A stretch of 64,000 bases of DNA from Babesia bovis T2Bo (Eukaryota > Apicomplexa > Aconoidasida > Piroplasmida > Babesiidae): assembly GCF_000165395.2 (NCBI RefSeq), contig NC_010575.1, positions 2,279,001 through 2,343,000 on the forward strand, in the 5' to 3' direction. A program made the position numbers and the translations under genes. Shown piece by piece: positions 10,665 through 20,833 of this stretch. Numbering within the stretch: position 1 is the stretch's first letter; each line of letters opens with the position of its first letter. A model generated the notes under the pieces. That model was not told where the DNA came from. It saw only the letters and a list, made by a program, of their open reading frames with translations, and ran no database searches.

Positions 10665-13263
10665 AAGTCGATAATTCGAAGTAGCCTAATGTTGTGCAAC
10701 GATACTTATATGAATTTGATGAAGATATGTAGTTGATATGATTATATGTATATTTATAGTATATATGTATATCTGGTAGTGTTTTCGACAATTAGACGAT
10801 TTATTGTTGTTTTTCACAATATCGTCTTGTTTATACTACTTAAAAAAATCTAGAGCTTAGAATCTGGAATAGAATATCTCAAGTAGTATGACTAATATGT
10901 TTGTTGTTTTATTATTATTCTTCCTATAACACCTCTTCGGGGTTACGTGTTAGATGAAGTCAGGAAAAATGATTTCAAAAGATGGTCTTAATTTGTTAAA
11001 AGGCATCGAAGTGCTTTGAATCATCGGGAGAATTACGTCTACTTGGTTAAAATTTTTTGGTTATATTAGAAAATGTTGAACGGAAAACATTCAAAATATC
11101 AACAAAACCAAGATTTCTATTTTAGGCTTATATTTTACATAAATGTTTTAAAAGAGAGTGAACTATTAAATAACGCAATAGTAGATATGGATAATATCTA
11201 ATATCATATTCTTCTATGCATCATATGAGGGTTGGCACTATAATGAATCGAACTCATTTTTACTTTAATAAAATGGATAAATGGAAAGCCGTAAAGTTTC
11301 TGATTTCTTGTAAATTATGTGATATAGCCATCGGGAGTTAAATGGTTGACATCGAGTGTGAAATACTCTTCTTTAGAACTTATAGGGCCATCCAATTAGA
11401 TATGGTTCATTGATTGGACAACGTTTTAATGAAGAATACATAACATAACGATACAAAATTGTATACTATACAGTGTTTATATGTTTTCTGGTAAGATGAA
11501 CTATGTAATATATATGCTAAGGTATAATCTTTGGGGTAACAAATCATGTGACATGATATTCCAATACTATGATGCCTTCAGCACCACTCCAAAGCGAATT
11601 GAATCAATTTATTTGTTACAAATTCAAAAAATTTTCATTGTGATAGATTATTAACTACTGAATTGGATCTAGCAGGACAAAAACCGATGATGCTGTGACG
11701 ATAATAATAAAATCGCTTTCCATTGCGCATACTTCACGATTGTATTATCTACCAACTATAATATATAATAGTGAGCTAACAGATAAATTGGACGACAGAT
11801 GGTCTATAGTAGAAAACAAAGATAACTCAGGTTTCTTATTATCCCTAATTATCTTTGAAATTAATCTGTGACATTTATTATTGTTGGGGTTCTACGCATG
11901 GTACTCGCAGCAGTCGGCACAGCCAGAATAAAAGGTATTCATGGAGGCTTCATATTTGGATTATGTGGCGTATGGTTCATAAGGCTGGAAGATAAATTTT
12001 TTTTTCACAAATTATGATTGCTAATGCCCATTTATGCTGGTGCTATAGAAGCGGTATTAATGTTGCTTTATCAACGGATTTTTAGAATCAACCCATAAGA
12101 AAATCGACATCAAGTAGACCAGTTCATTGAAAATAGCGAATAAACAAGCGAAAAACGCCCGGTTAGAATTCATACACCTTAATGCAGCAGGAAATAAAAA
12201 CAAATTATGTCATAGAAACCTTGACAAAAAATACACGGCAAAATTATTTCGTTATATGTACATAATATGACTAGAATAGATAACACATAACCAATAAAAC
12301 TCTTCTTTGTCATGTTACACTATTGACATTGCAACACATTGGCTCACTTACTGCTGGTTTTTCAAAAATTAGTTGGTTAACCGTTGATATACAAAAATAT
12401 ATCTGCATTCCTAAACACATGACGCAGTTTGCAGAACGCAGAATAAAAACAACCCAATTGTTTATGACAATGAATTGATGCACAATATAAATATGTTAAA
12501 GTTAAAAGTGGTAAGGTGTTATTGGAAATAGGTTTCCCCCAACATCACTGTCAACACTCAGGTGAACAGTGCTTCCGTAAACGCACGATAACATTCATTA
12601 TACAATCATTGTTTGAGTATTGAATAAACAATCTAACCGGTGTTTGTAATATGATGAGCAACATGCGTCATCCCCGCAGATGATATATGAGGCCGACAGA
12701 AGAATATAAGTAAAGGAACGCTTGAAGCTGAGAATACAAATCTGGGAAATCTAAAACACAAAGCCAATCCAAGAAGAATGGTTTTCCGCCAGAAGTGATT
12801 GATTAGAGAAAATTTCTATTCATTACCATGAGAGTGTGTTGTATAAAGTAGGAATGGTGTAAATTTCCATTGCTTCATCAAAGCAATGATCGCAATTAAA
12901 ATTGAATCTGCAAAGTCGGAACACGCAATAGTCGTAACGCATTAAAAATATATGCGAGGGATAATTCATCGGTCACCCATATGTTAAAGGTTGAGGTGAG
13001 CTGTACAAAAAGGTATTGGCAAAAAACTCGTTGTTAATTCGGTGTTCTACATTAACGTATAGTTGGTAGAGAAGTCATTATACGTATATTATGTTGTATT
13101 GTCTTTTGGTGCTGAATTGTAATTAATATTGTTATACGCGGTAATGATATTTTTCTTGGACAGAGCCGATGATATCTATTGCGCCATTATCACATGGTTT
13201 TAGATGCAATTCACGGACTCATCTACGCGTTAAATAACATCTACAGCGATTGTTTTCTGTTTT
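10665..13263. other. 2.6 kb gene-poor AT-rich region
   Basis: No frame of useful length exists on either strand, apart from short hydrophobic frames near 11880-12095. The stretch is clearly more AT-rich than the genes around it. It holds the UUCG hairpin at 10927-10952 and a perfect inverted repeat at 12868-12888 (8-base arms, 5-base loop). It is the longest gene-free stretch in the window and sits beside a small membrane-protein gene with no recognisable homologue. I found no tRNA, snRNA or telomere-like repeat. Confidence 0.6.
10927..10952 (+). other. Hairpin with UUCG tetraloop
   Basis: TAACAC (10927-10932) pairs with GTGTTA (10947-10952); inside, CTC and GGG close a TTCG loop, with TTAC bulged on the 3' side. 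UUCG loops closed by C-G are unusually stable in RNA. It lies about 260 bases after the stop of the preceding gene, so it could be in that gene's 3' UTR, or mark a separate RNA. The T-G pair in the inner stem is consistent with RNA function but proves nothing. Confidence 0.4.
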
Positions 13264-13917
13264 ATGATGGCAGGGATTTTTACATCTATCATCTTCGGCG
13301 CCCCGCCTTACACAAATTCTTTCTTCCTGTTGGCTTTCGTACTGTCAAAATATGCTGTCTGTGAAGAAAATGAAGATGGGACGGAGACGATAGGAACGAA
13401 AAAATTTGGATATGATTTGTTCGAAGGCCCTTGGGGGAGAGTGGCGTTCTTCTCCGCTTTGGCTGTTGTTCTCATGGTATTATGTGGAATTTTTATTTGG
13501 CAAGGCTTTTTTGCAAAAAACGGAGACGACAGTGACAACGGAGGCAAAACAGATTGGAACAAAATAGCGGTAATAGTCATCGTAGCTGTTTTCTTCATTC
13601 TTGCCATTTTAATGTCTGCAGACAGTTATGGACTGTACAAGCGTCCTTTATCTCCAAACCAAGTGACCTGTTTATTTTTTGCATACGTCGGTGTTGTCAT
13701 TGTTATAATTATCATGATATGTGCCATTTTGGTTGTAACTAAAATATCTGGTATTGAGAAAATAATACCATATGCGGTACCTGCAGGGGTGATCGTTATA
13801 TTAGTGATATATGCACTATGCAATGGTGTGGTTGACTTTAATGAGCTGTCGGTTTATTTGAGAACTACACCAGAAGACCCTGATGCTGGGAAAGTGCTTC
13901 CCCCGCCTAATGCATAG
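13264..13917 (+). CDS. Small polytopic membrane protein, unknown family
   Basis: One exon, 217 residues. A hydrophobic N-terminus (residues about 18-33, SFFLLAFVLSKYAVC) could be a signal peptide or first helix. Four strong membrane segments follow at about 60-83, 101-118, 135-158 and 168-186. The loop between the first two (FFAKNGDDSDNGGKTDW) is acidic and polar, and the tail (TTPEDPDAGKVLPPPNA) is acidic and proline-rich. I recognise no conserved domain. Its size, layout and position next to a long gene-poor stretch suggest a lineage-specific surface or organelle membrane protein, perhaps from one of the small membrane-protein families of Babesia; that is inference. It converges with DXR, whose stop is 443 bases away; the spacer 13918-14360 shows nothing notable. 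Confidence 0.7.
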   Translation: MMAGIFTSIIFGAPPYTNSFFLLAFVLSKYAVCEENEDGTETIGTKKFGYDLFEGPWGRVAFFSALAVVLMVLCGIFIWQGFFAKNGDDSDNGGKTDWNKIAVIVIVAVFFILAILMSADSYGLYKRPLSPNQVTCLFFAYVGVVIVIIIMICAILVVTKISGIEKIIPYAVPAGVIVILVIYALCNGVVDFNELSVYLRTTPEDPDAGKVLPPPNA

Positions 13918-14360
13918 TGAATCTGGTAATGTTATATCCAAAGGTAAAATGCTGCTTGGATATTGTCTCATGATGAATTGCAATGTGTTTTTATTTCGCA
14001 TTGTACGTCATCATAACGGTGTATTAATTAATTTTGCCATACCACTCATGTAACACAAATATTAATGTGGTAATTTACAATTTGATTCATGAATGTATTC
14101 ATCGTTCTGTTCAAACATTTTCCAGGTATCATCATTTCAGTTACATGTGCAATTGTAAACTCTAATATGTCATCACTGCATCAGTGGTGGTCTGAGATTT
14201 CTTAACTAATATGAAATTACAAAATTTTTGCACTGAAAAGGGACCCACATATATTCGAATTGATAACGCACAGATATATACTAATTCTATATATGAAACA
14301 CGCCAATTAAATAAACTGTCGCCACATTGATTATTAGTATAAAAGTTGTTGACGTAGCAG

Positions 14361-15905
14361 TTAGTGTCTATTCTTCATAGATTCCATAACATGGTTCTTC
14401 CCCCATGAATCAGCTTCCATTACATCCTATATATGTTATTAACAAATGTTGCGTAAAATACCTCAATCCTAGGGTGGTCTATGTTTGGATGTTTGTACTC
14501 TTCTACCGCACGCTTCACCAGCTCATGTATTTCCCAATGAGCTATTGCATCTTCCCTCAAAAACTCATTAGCGCGTTCATTTGCTGCGTTTAAAACTGTT
14601 GTATACAATCCACCCATCTTTCCGGCTTCAAAAGCCAACTTAAGACAAGGGAACTTTTCTAAATCAGGGTCCGTGAATGTCAGTTGCTGCTTGAGCAAAT
14701 CCAATTCTGGGAGCGTAGATTCCATCCTATCAGGCCAATTTAGAGCGTATGCGATAGGTAACCTCATATCGGGGTTGTACATTTGTGCCAAAACCGAGTT
14801 ATCAACAAATTGTACCATCGAGTGGACAATGCATTCTTTGTGAATGACCACTTGAATGTTATCATACGGAATTCCAAAAAGCTCATGAGCTTCAATTACC
14901 TCTAAACCTTTATTCATCATTGTGGATGAATCAATAGTTATTTTCGCACCCATACTCCACACAGGGTGTTTTATGGCATCCTTAAGGCGAAGTGTTTTCA
15001 TTAAGGACTTATCGGTATCCCTGAAAGGGCCGCCGCTACTAGTTATAATCAAACGTTTCACCGAATTTAAAACGTTTGTCGATATCCTGCACATAGCTCT
15101 GGGATCCCTTTCCTTCGTGTGTTCTAAGAGATCCCTAGGAGATGTCACAAGGCACTGGTATATAGCATTGTGTTCAGAATCGATGGGTATCAGTTCACAC
15201 TTGCTTTTATCGAGGACTCTACGCAGTGTACTACCTAGGATTTCATGAGTAAATGGACACGATTAGTTACCTGCTGATACAACAGACTCTTTGTTAGCTA
15301 AAGCCACACTTTTACCTGCCTCAGCTGCTGCTATGGTCGGTTCAATGCCGGCACATCCAGATATACCCATGACCAATAGATCATAGTCAAAATTCCTACA
15401 TAGTTGTAGTATACCTTCTTTACCTTCAGTAATGTCGATATCATTGTTAACGTTCTGGCGAAGTTCATCATATCCATAGTTAATATTCAAGATCTTAGGT
15501 CTGAACATATTAAGGGACACCAAGGGATCCGACTAACTTGAACTCCTTTGCCTGCTGCGCCAAATCTTTAATGTTGCAGTTGGCTGATAGAGCCACAACG
15601 TCAAAGAGTGGCTCATCATATGTTGCGTTAATGCGACGAATGATGTCCAGGGTTTGGCAACCTATGCTTCCAGTGCTTCCTATAACGGCCACCTTGCGTG
15701 GGCATGCATTTCTGATAAGTACATATACACAAGCAAGCAGTGACCTACAATGGTCTGATATTCAGTGATTTGGCATTATTGGCGTGACCTGCGAAGATGC
15801 AACAACTCTCTCACATAACTTACGGAAACCGATGGCTGTTGATATAGCCAGCAAGAACACCCAATATATGTGCAACGGTGACAGATGATTTTGTTGAACA
15901 CCCAT
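14361..15905 (-). CDS. DXR: 1-deoxy-D-xylulose 5-phosphate reductoisomerase, apicoplast
   Basis: Six exons (15905-15824, 15788-15749, 15711-15538, 15500-15271, 15234-14462, 14426-14361) give 454 residues; all five introns are 35-37 nt. DXR converts DOXP to MEP with NADPH, the committed step of apicoplast isoprenoid synthesis and the target of fosmidomycin. The nucleotide-binding motif AVIGSTGSIG lies near residues 48-57; KESVVSAG, IDSEHNAIYQ and the substrate-loop and metal-site region IDSSTMMNKGLEVIEAHELF follow in the usual order. Exon 1 encodes a hydrophobic signal sequence (IYWVFLLAISTAIGF) and exon 2 a short basic, Asn-rich piece, together forming a compact bipartite apicoplast leader. 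The upstream gene on the same strand ends only about 20-50 bases before this start. Identification is firm; each join was chosen by frame, motif and intron size. Confidence 0.95.
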
Positions 15906-15924
15906 GGTTATCAGAATATGTAAA

Positions 15925-17970
15925 CTATAGTTCCTGCAACTGTTCGTATAATTCCTCAGGTGATTCTTGCTGTCGTGTCTTTCCTGACCATCTGAACAAA
16001 ATATGGATCCAATACAAATGCCACTAACTTCAGTAGTTTGATAACGCTGCCAACAGAGCTTGTAACCTTAGCGACACATTGCCAGTCTAGACCGCTGTAG
16101 TATTCAAACGCTCTTCCCTGAATCAATAAGTTACGTCAGGTTAAGACTCACTCTAGCAATGGCAAATACACCATTCCAGTCAGAACGAGAAGCGACGATG
16201 TGTCCAAAGTCTTTATATAATTTAATTATCCCGTACGTTGTATTATTATCATACTGCGGGAGACATATGATAAAAGTTTAGAAACCAACAGTTTTACCCA
16301 TGGACGGTATCTTTGTTATTACCATAGACTTGTATACTAGAGGGGATATTACTCCCACAGAACCATGATGCAATTCCAGTTGTATGGGAAATCTAGAAGT
16401 TATATCCACTGCACCAGGAACATACCTATTGCAGTACTGACTATGTAATGACGATTGCTCATTCACATGCTTGTGATAGTTTTCTACAAATAGTCAATAA
16501 TTAAGATATACCTTAATACCTTTTGGTAGCAGAGGTTTGTAATAATCATATAGAGTGTTTAATTTTTTGGACGTATGCTGTAGATTTATTAAAGAAGTAT
16601 CCGATGCAACAATATCAATGCTTTTTGCCAAATGTTTCGTTAACTCTGAAGATGATCTTAAAATAGATTCGTACGTTTCGTTTGATGATTTAGCTAAAAG
16701 CTCTTTAAAATATTCTGACGGTGGATGCTGTTCTGTGAAATTAGGCAGCCGCAGAAGCAATGATACTATTTCAGAGACGATAATACCGTTACCACAGAAT
16801 GGGTTCCATATCTGTAACTGTAATAAAGCTTATTATATAGCTTACCCTGATAGGTGTCTTCTCCAGCGCCTTTAATACGACACCTGTATGTAACAACCCA
16901 GCAACAAGAGCATCAGCAGTGTTGTACTGGTCTCCACCCGTCTCCTCTTGCTGCTCTATGTAGTTATTACGTAACACCGAAATACTTTGCGGCTTTCTAT
17001 CCAAAGCATCAATAGAATTAGATGCAATAGTTTTTGGCTCCAATCGTTTAGTGGAATCTAGACGTGCCTGGATCCTTGTTTTAGAAAGCGACCAGAAAGG
17101 TATATCAAATTCTTTATGTTGATTTATATCACCGGACAGTTTATTACCACAAAAGTTAAAGTGGCGAGGAGACAACCTTGATGAGCACTGAATGGCAATA
17201 TAACATGTATTACGGTTTAATGTCACAGATATGCAAAGATCATCAGGTCTAGATTCTATACGAGATTGCGGTAATGAATCACGCGAATTGTAAAGACGTA
17301 TACCCTGTCGTAGACAATCACGGATTACAACGGGTGACCATAAACTTGAGTGCCTACTAATGACGCGCAGAGGGATTGATTCAACCTTTATATTAGGGAG
17401 AAATTCATTCCAAGGTAATAGAGATATACGTTGTGTAAAATCCTCAGCGTTGTGACACCTGAATGGCGTACCAACACGTAACCATATGCTTTCTATTGAT
17501 CTTAGTGTAAGTAAACTCCTGATCACCCACTCCTTGTTACATTTGACTTCTATACCTCCCGAATGAAGTCTTAAAGTGCAATCATCAACAAGTTTGGTTT
17601 TTCGTTCAGGCAATAATGTTACTTTTGGGGAGTATTCTGGCAATTGCGTTTGTTCAGAAATTACTATCCACTTATTTTTAGAAGATACACCTATTTTACT
17701 GCTTCCAATATCTCCAGATTTATTCACCAATGATTCTTTAATATCATCGACTTTATTAGATATAGACGATTCTATTTCACGTCTAGTATAGTGTATCCTA
17801 TCTATGCTATTGAGATATGGATTCCTCTTTATTTCTCTAAGAAGACATCTCTCTAGCCCCTTTCGCACAGACAAGAATATAGTTACAGCCTCTGAACGTA
17901 TATATCATCGATTTTAATAAGACCTAAACCTTGTTCGGTAATACTACGCACCTTTCAACTGTAGCGGCAT
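15925..17970 (-). CDS. THUMP-type RNA methyltransferase (UPF0020 family)
   Basis: Exon 1 (17970-17952) joins across a 60-nt intron to 17891-16846, giving MPLQLKEAVTIFLSVRKGLE, the kind of start seen before THUMP domains. The region around KGLERCLLREI and the later RQGIRLYNSRDSLP block match the THUMP plus N-terminal layout of RlmL/TRMT11/THUMPD proteins. After a 34-nt intron, IWNPFCGNGIIVSE is the SAM-binding motif I. A later VITKIPSMGKT takes the place of the usual NPPYG-like catalytic motif and is divergent. Further short introns follow; the end is uncertain (TGA at 15958-15956, or TAG at 15927-15925 if a 34-nt intron is removed). The likely product is a guanosine-N2 methyltransferase of tRNA or a related RNA; the exact substrate cannot be read from the sequence. 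Confidence 0.75.
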
Positions 17971-18555
17971 AAGTTTGCCTCTTCTTTGGTTCTAATTTAA
18001 ATGGCTGTTGTAAAAGTAACCTTAAGAGTTACTCTTTTATCAGTGTTATAATATTACATATGCAATATAAATTCATTAAATTCTTGTGGAATACCTACTA
18101 GACAGGCGTTGGTGTGTACCGTCTACACAATGATTCTTTGGAAGACACATATCTCATTTACGTAGCATATGCAGAAATATATACATCTATGTCTATTTCT
18201 GTCTTTTTTTGAAACGGGTGAAAATGATATATACCTAAATGTGTATTATATATGTTTAGCATATATTACAAAGCACATTGAACCAACATAGGAAGTTTAT
18301 TGACATATTGTACCATCTTATTAAGCATCAATATGCACATATTAATGTCGCTATGTTGCAACTTTGAAAATGATACTATGGATCGTTAATCTCAAAAATT
18401 CTCTCAGGGCTCCCACTCATCCCGTACTTGGTTTTCCATAGAGTTACTACACTTTGAGGTAACCTTACTACATCCGGTATGATTAATTGAATCGACGTAT
18501 AAGTACTATAGCATGATGATATCTATCTAGGAGAATGTTTTACACATTAATTAAG
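17971..18555. other. Gene-free spacer, minus-strand promoter region
   Basis: 585 AT-rich bases between the stop of the acidic protein gene at 18556 and the start of the THUMP methyltransferase. It should contain the latter's promoter. I see no coding sequence, RNA gene or notable repeat. Confidence 0.5.
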
Positions 18556-19926
18556 CTATTCAGATTCGTCTGGTGTTCCTGTGTAGAGTAGCAAGCCGAG
18601 TTTCTTGATTCGCGGACATATATATATTCCAGCTTTATAATAAATAAACTCAGTCAGGGATTTATGAAGGCCGTCAGTTTCGTCTTCTGTAATTACGTCC
18701 TTGATCTCCACAATGATGTCGTGTTTAGTATACCTTATTGATGCCACTTTGTATTTCATATTAGTTATAAATTTTCGTATTCTTGTGTCTATTATGGATA
18801 TCCAGTTCGTCTCCAGTGGGTTAATGTTAACGGTCTTACTTAGTTCCATTATTACGTTACCGATACGCTCAAACCTATCGAAATACCCTCTGCATTCCTC
18901 TTCAGTCATCCCTTCTAAGTTTGCCTTGGACAGTTCTTCAATAATTTCTTTATGCGCCGAAGGTTCTTTAATTTTACTTTCCAATAAAGTACATATTAAC
19001 TCCTTTTCATTAGATGTGAGAGCTGCATAGTTGACTTCATATTCATCATCTGAGTCTTCCTCATCCGATGATTCAAATTCTTCAGTGGGATTGTAATTGA
19101 AACCTCTGGTTTCATTGATGAACGTTTCTTCATCTATGTACTCGGTTGGAGCCCTTATTCCCGGTACCTTACAACTTTCTACACTCGACTCATTTTTGGA
19201 TGTATTTGAAGTGTCCTCGTTAGTAGGATTATGGGTAATGCTATCCTCGCTGTGAATAAGATTAGATTCCGATTCTAGTTTCTCCTCGTTTGGCTGCGAT
19301 TTTTCCTTCGTATATTCATTAGGATGTGCAGGGTTCATGAAATTGTCCATTACATGGCCTGGTTGCACTTCATCTAGTAGTGTCAAACGCTCAACAGCTT
19401 CTTTCAGTGGGACCCTTTGATCCCACATATCACGAGTGAATTGGCGTATTTCTGGTGAGTCCGTGCTGTGCAGAATCCCTGGTGGCGAATCTATATCACC
19501 ACCTACAATCGGTTGATGATTTTTATAGGCATCAGATCCTTTTGCTGCAATGGATTGCACATGTTGTGCATCGTCCGAACTTCTATAACCACTATAACAT
19601 CTTGACAATGAGCCATTATTCCTCATTGGACCAATGAATGTAATTCGGTACCTACAGTTAGGAATCACATTATTCCTACTACGTGATTCGATGCTATTAT
19701 ACGATGTTCTATAATAATTAAAGAAAATAGCATTTCCATGATCTCCTAAAGGCCAATTATGTCCAATATGTCCTAAAGAACTATGGCATGAATTCTTCAT
19801 GAGATCCATTGCTTCCGTGACTCGATTGACAATTTTCGTACAATACACAAAGTACCAAACAACTAGAAAAAAGCTACATCTTCGGTATAACGGGAAAATG
19901 AGTACGTTGGTCTTCATATGCTTCAT
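18556..19926 (-). CDS. Hypothetical acidic protein with N-terminal hydrophobic anchor
   Basis: One exon, 456 residues. The N-terminus has a hydrophobic stretch after a few basic residues (RRCSFFLVVWYFVYC, about 15-30), compatible with a signal anchor or an apicoplast or secretory leader. Residues 200-310 are polar and acidic, with a cluster ESSDEEDSDDEYEV. The last 130 residues are well ordered (helical, then beta-rich: YKVASIRYTKHDIIVEIKDV) and end in LLLYTGTPDESE. The C-terminal pattern of helix-beta-beta followed by a proline loop loosely recalls RimP-type ribosome maturation factors, which with the leader would fit an apicoplast role; this is a weak suggestion only. No catalytic motif is visible. 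Confidence 0.6.
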   Translation of the reverse strand: MKHMKTNVLIFPLYRRCSFFLVVWYFVYCTKIVNRVTEAMDLMKNSCHSSLGHIGHNWPLGDHGNAIFFNYYRTSYNSIESRSRNNVIPNCRYRITFIGPMRNNGSLSRCYSGYRSSDDAQHVQSIAAKGSDAYKNHQPIVGGDIDSPPGILHSTDSPEIRQFTRDMWDQRVPLKEAVERLTLLDEVQPGHVMDNFMNPAHPNEYTKEKSQPNEEKLESESNLIHSEDSITHNPTNEDTSNTSKNESSVESCKVPGIRAPTEYIDEETFINETRGFNYNPTEEFESSDEEDSDDEYEVNYAALTSNEKELICTLLESKIKEPSAHKEIIEELSKANLEGMTEEECRGYFDRFERIGNVIMELSKTVNINPLETNWISIIDTRIRKFITNMKYKVASIRYTKHDIIVEIKDVITEDETDGLHKSLTEFIYYKAGIYICPRIKKLGLLLYTGTPDESE

Positions 19927-20361
19927 TAAATATAAGCAGGGAAAAAATATTTACCCAGATATATGCTGGCATATAATGTGACACGTGTTATAGACATACT
20001 TTTCCTAGGTATATATTGCTAATTGAAGTCTATTTCACTGTGGAATCACAAAGCAAAACCTCTATAATGCCGATATTGATTCTCCGTAAAAAGTTAGGTG
20101 TGCATCGTCTATCATTTAAACGGACATACAAATGATTTTGTAACGCATAGTTTGATTAACAATAGTATGTCTATATATATTGATTGAGATGGAGCATTAC
20201 GCATTAATGATAGAAAATATTATATTGTGATATCATACCAACAGATGTCAGATTTAAATAGTTAAAATTGTAACACACAGATGTGCACAGTTATAGCATT
20301 ATCAAGCATGTGAAATCATTGTGATTCCAGTACTGTACACTGACGGCTGTTTACATCTTTC
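19927..20361. other. Gene-free spacer, probable divergent promoter
   Basis: 435 AT-rich bases upstream of the minus-strand acidic protein and of the doubtful plus-strand gene at 20362. No RNA gene or repeat was recognised. Confidence 0.4.
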
Positions 20362-20833
20362 ATGAATGCGTTCGGTCTCTACCAAGAGAACAACAGGAAG
20401 ACTGTGTCACACGCATCCAATCACATTATATATGATTGATTAACACGTTTTTGACAGTATAACGAGAAAGAAAACCGGTATAGCGAAGATATTGGTTGGG
20501 GCTGGTTGGAACACCTCTACATTGACTAGTGTGGATATATCTACCTATTCTGATTCGTCATACACGCATGTCTCACTTAGCTCATGCTTTGCAGAAATTA
20601 ACTATATGGTACACGGCTTAAATGCTGGTATTATGGTCTTCTTCAGTCCCCATATGACCACAACATTAGACAACGTCGTTTGTGCGTGCAGCGTGTGTTA
20701 TAACCATCTACAAACTTTCACAACTCTGTTGGATCTACTGCCAAACACTCACGATTCCATCCTAGCGATCCAGGGAGTCTGCGTGGTCCTCATAGCTTAC
20801 GGTTATAACATGGGTGGATACCTATCCATGTAG
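20362..20833 (+). CDS. Doubtful small spliced gene
   Basis: The stretch is less AT-rich than its flanks, which suggests coding sequence. A short open piece starts with ATG at 20362 (MNAFGLYQENNRKT). After a possible intron ending at the CAG at 20457-20459, one frame reads YNEKENRYSEDI, and a 35-nt GTTGG...TAG segment could lead on to WIYLPILIRHTRMSHLAHAL. Alternatively, one uninterrupted frame runs to TAG at 20833 and gives a cysteine-rich protein that looks less natural. I could not find one convincing exon chain to the end, and I recognise no domain. It may be a small multi-exon gene, a decayed gene, or unusually GC-rich untranslated sequence. Confidence 0.3.

Noticed and set aside
10665..13263. 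Gene-poor stretch as a centromere
   Set aside because: It is AT-rich but clearly not near-pure AT, and no tandem repeats are visible; centromeres proposed in relatives are far more extreme.
13179..13364. Frame overlapping the start of the membrane protein
   Set aside because: It overlaps the 13264 gene in another frame, with no recognisable sequence.
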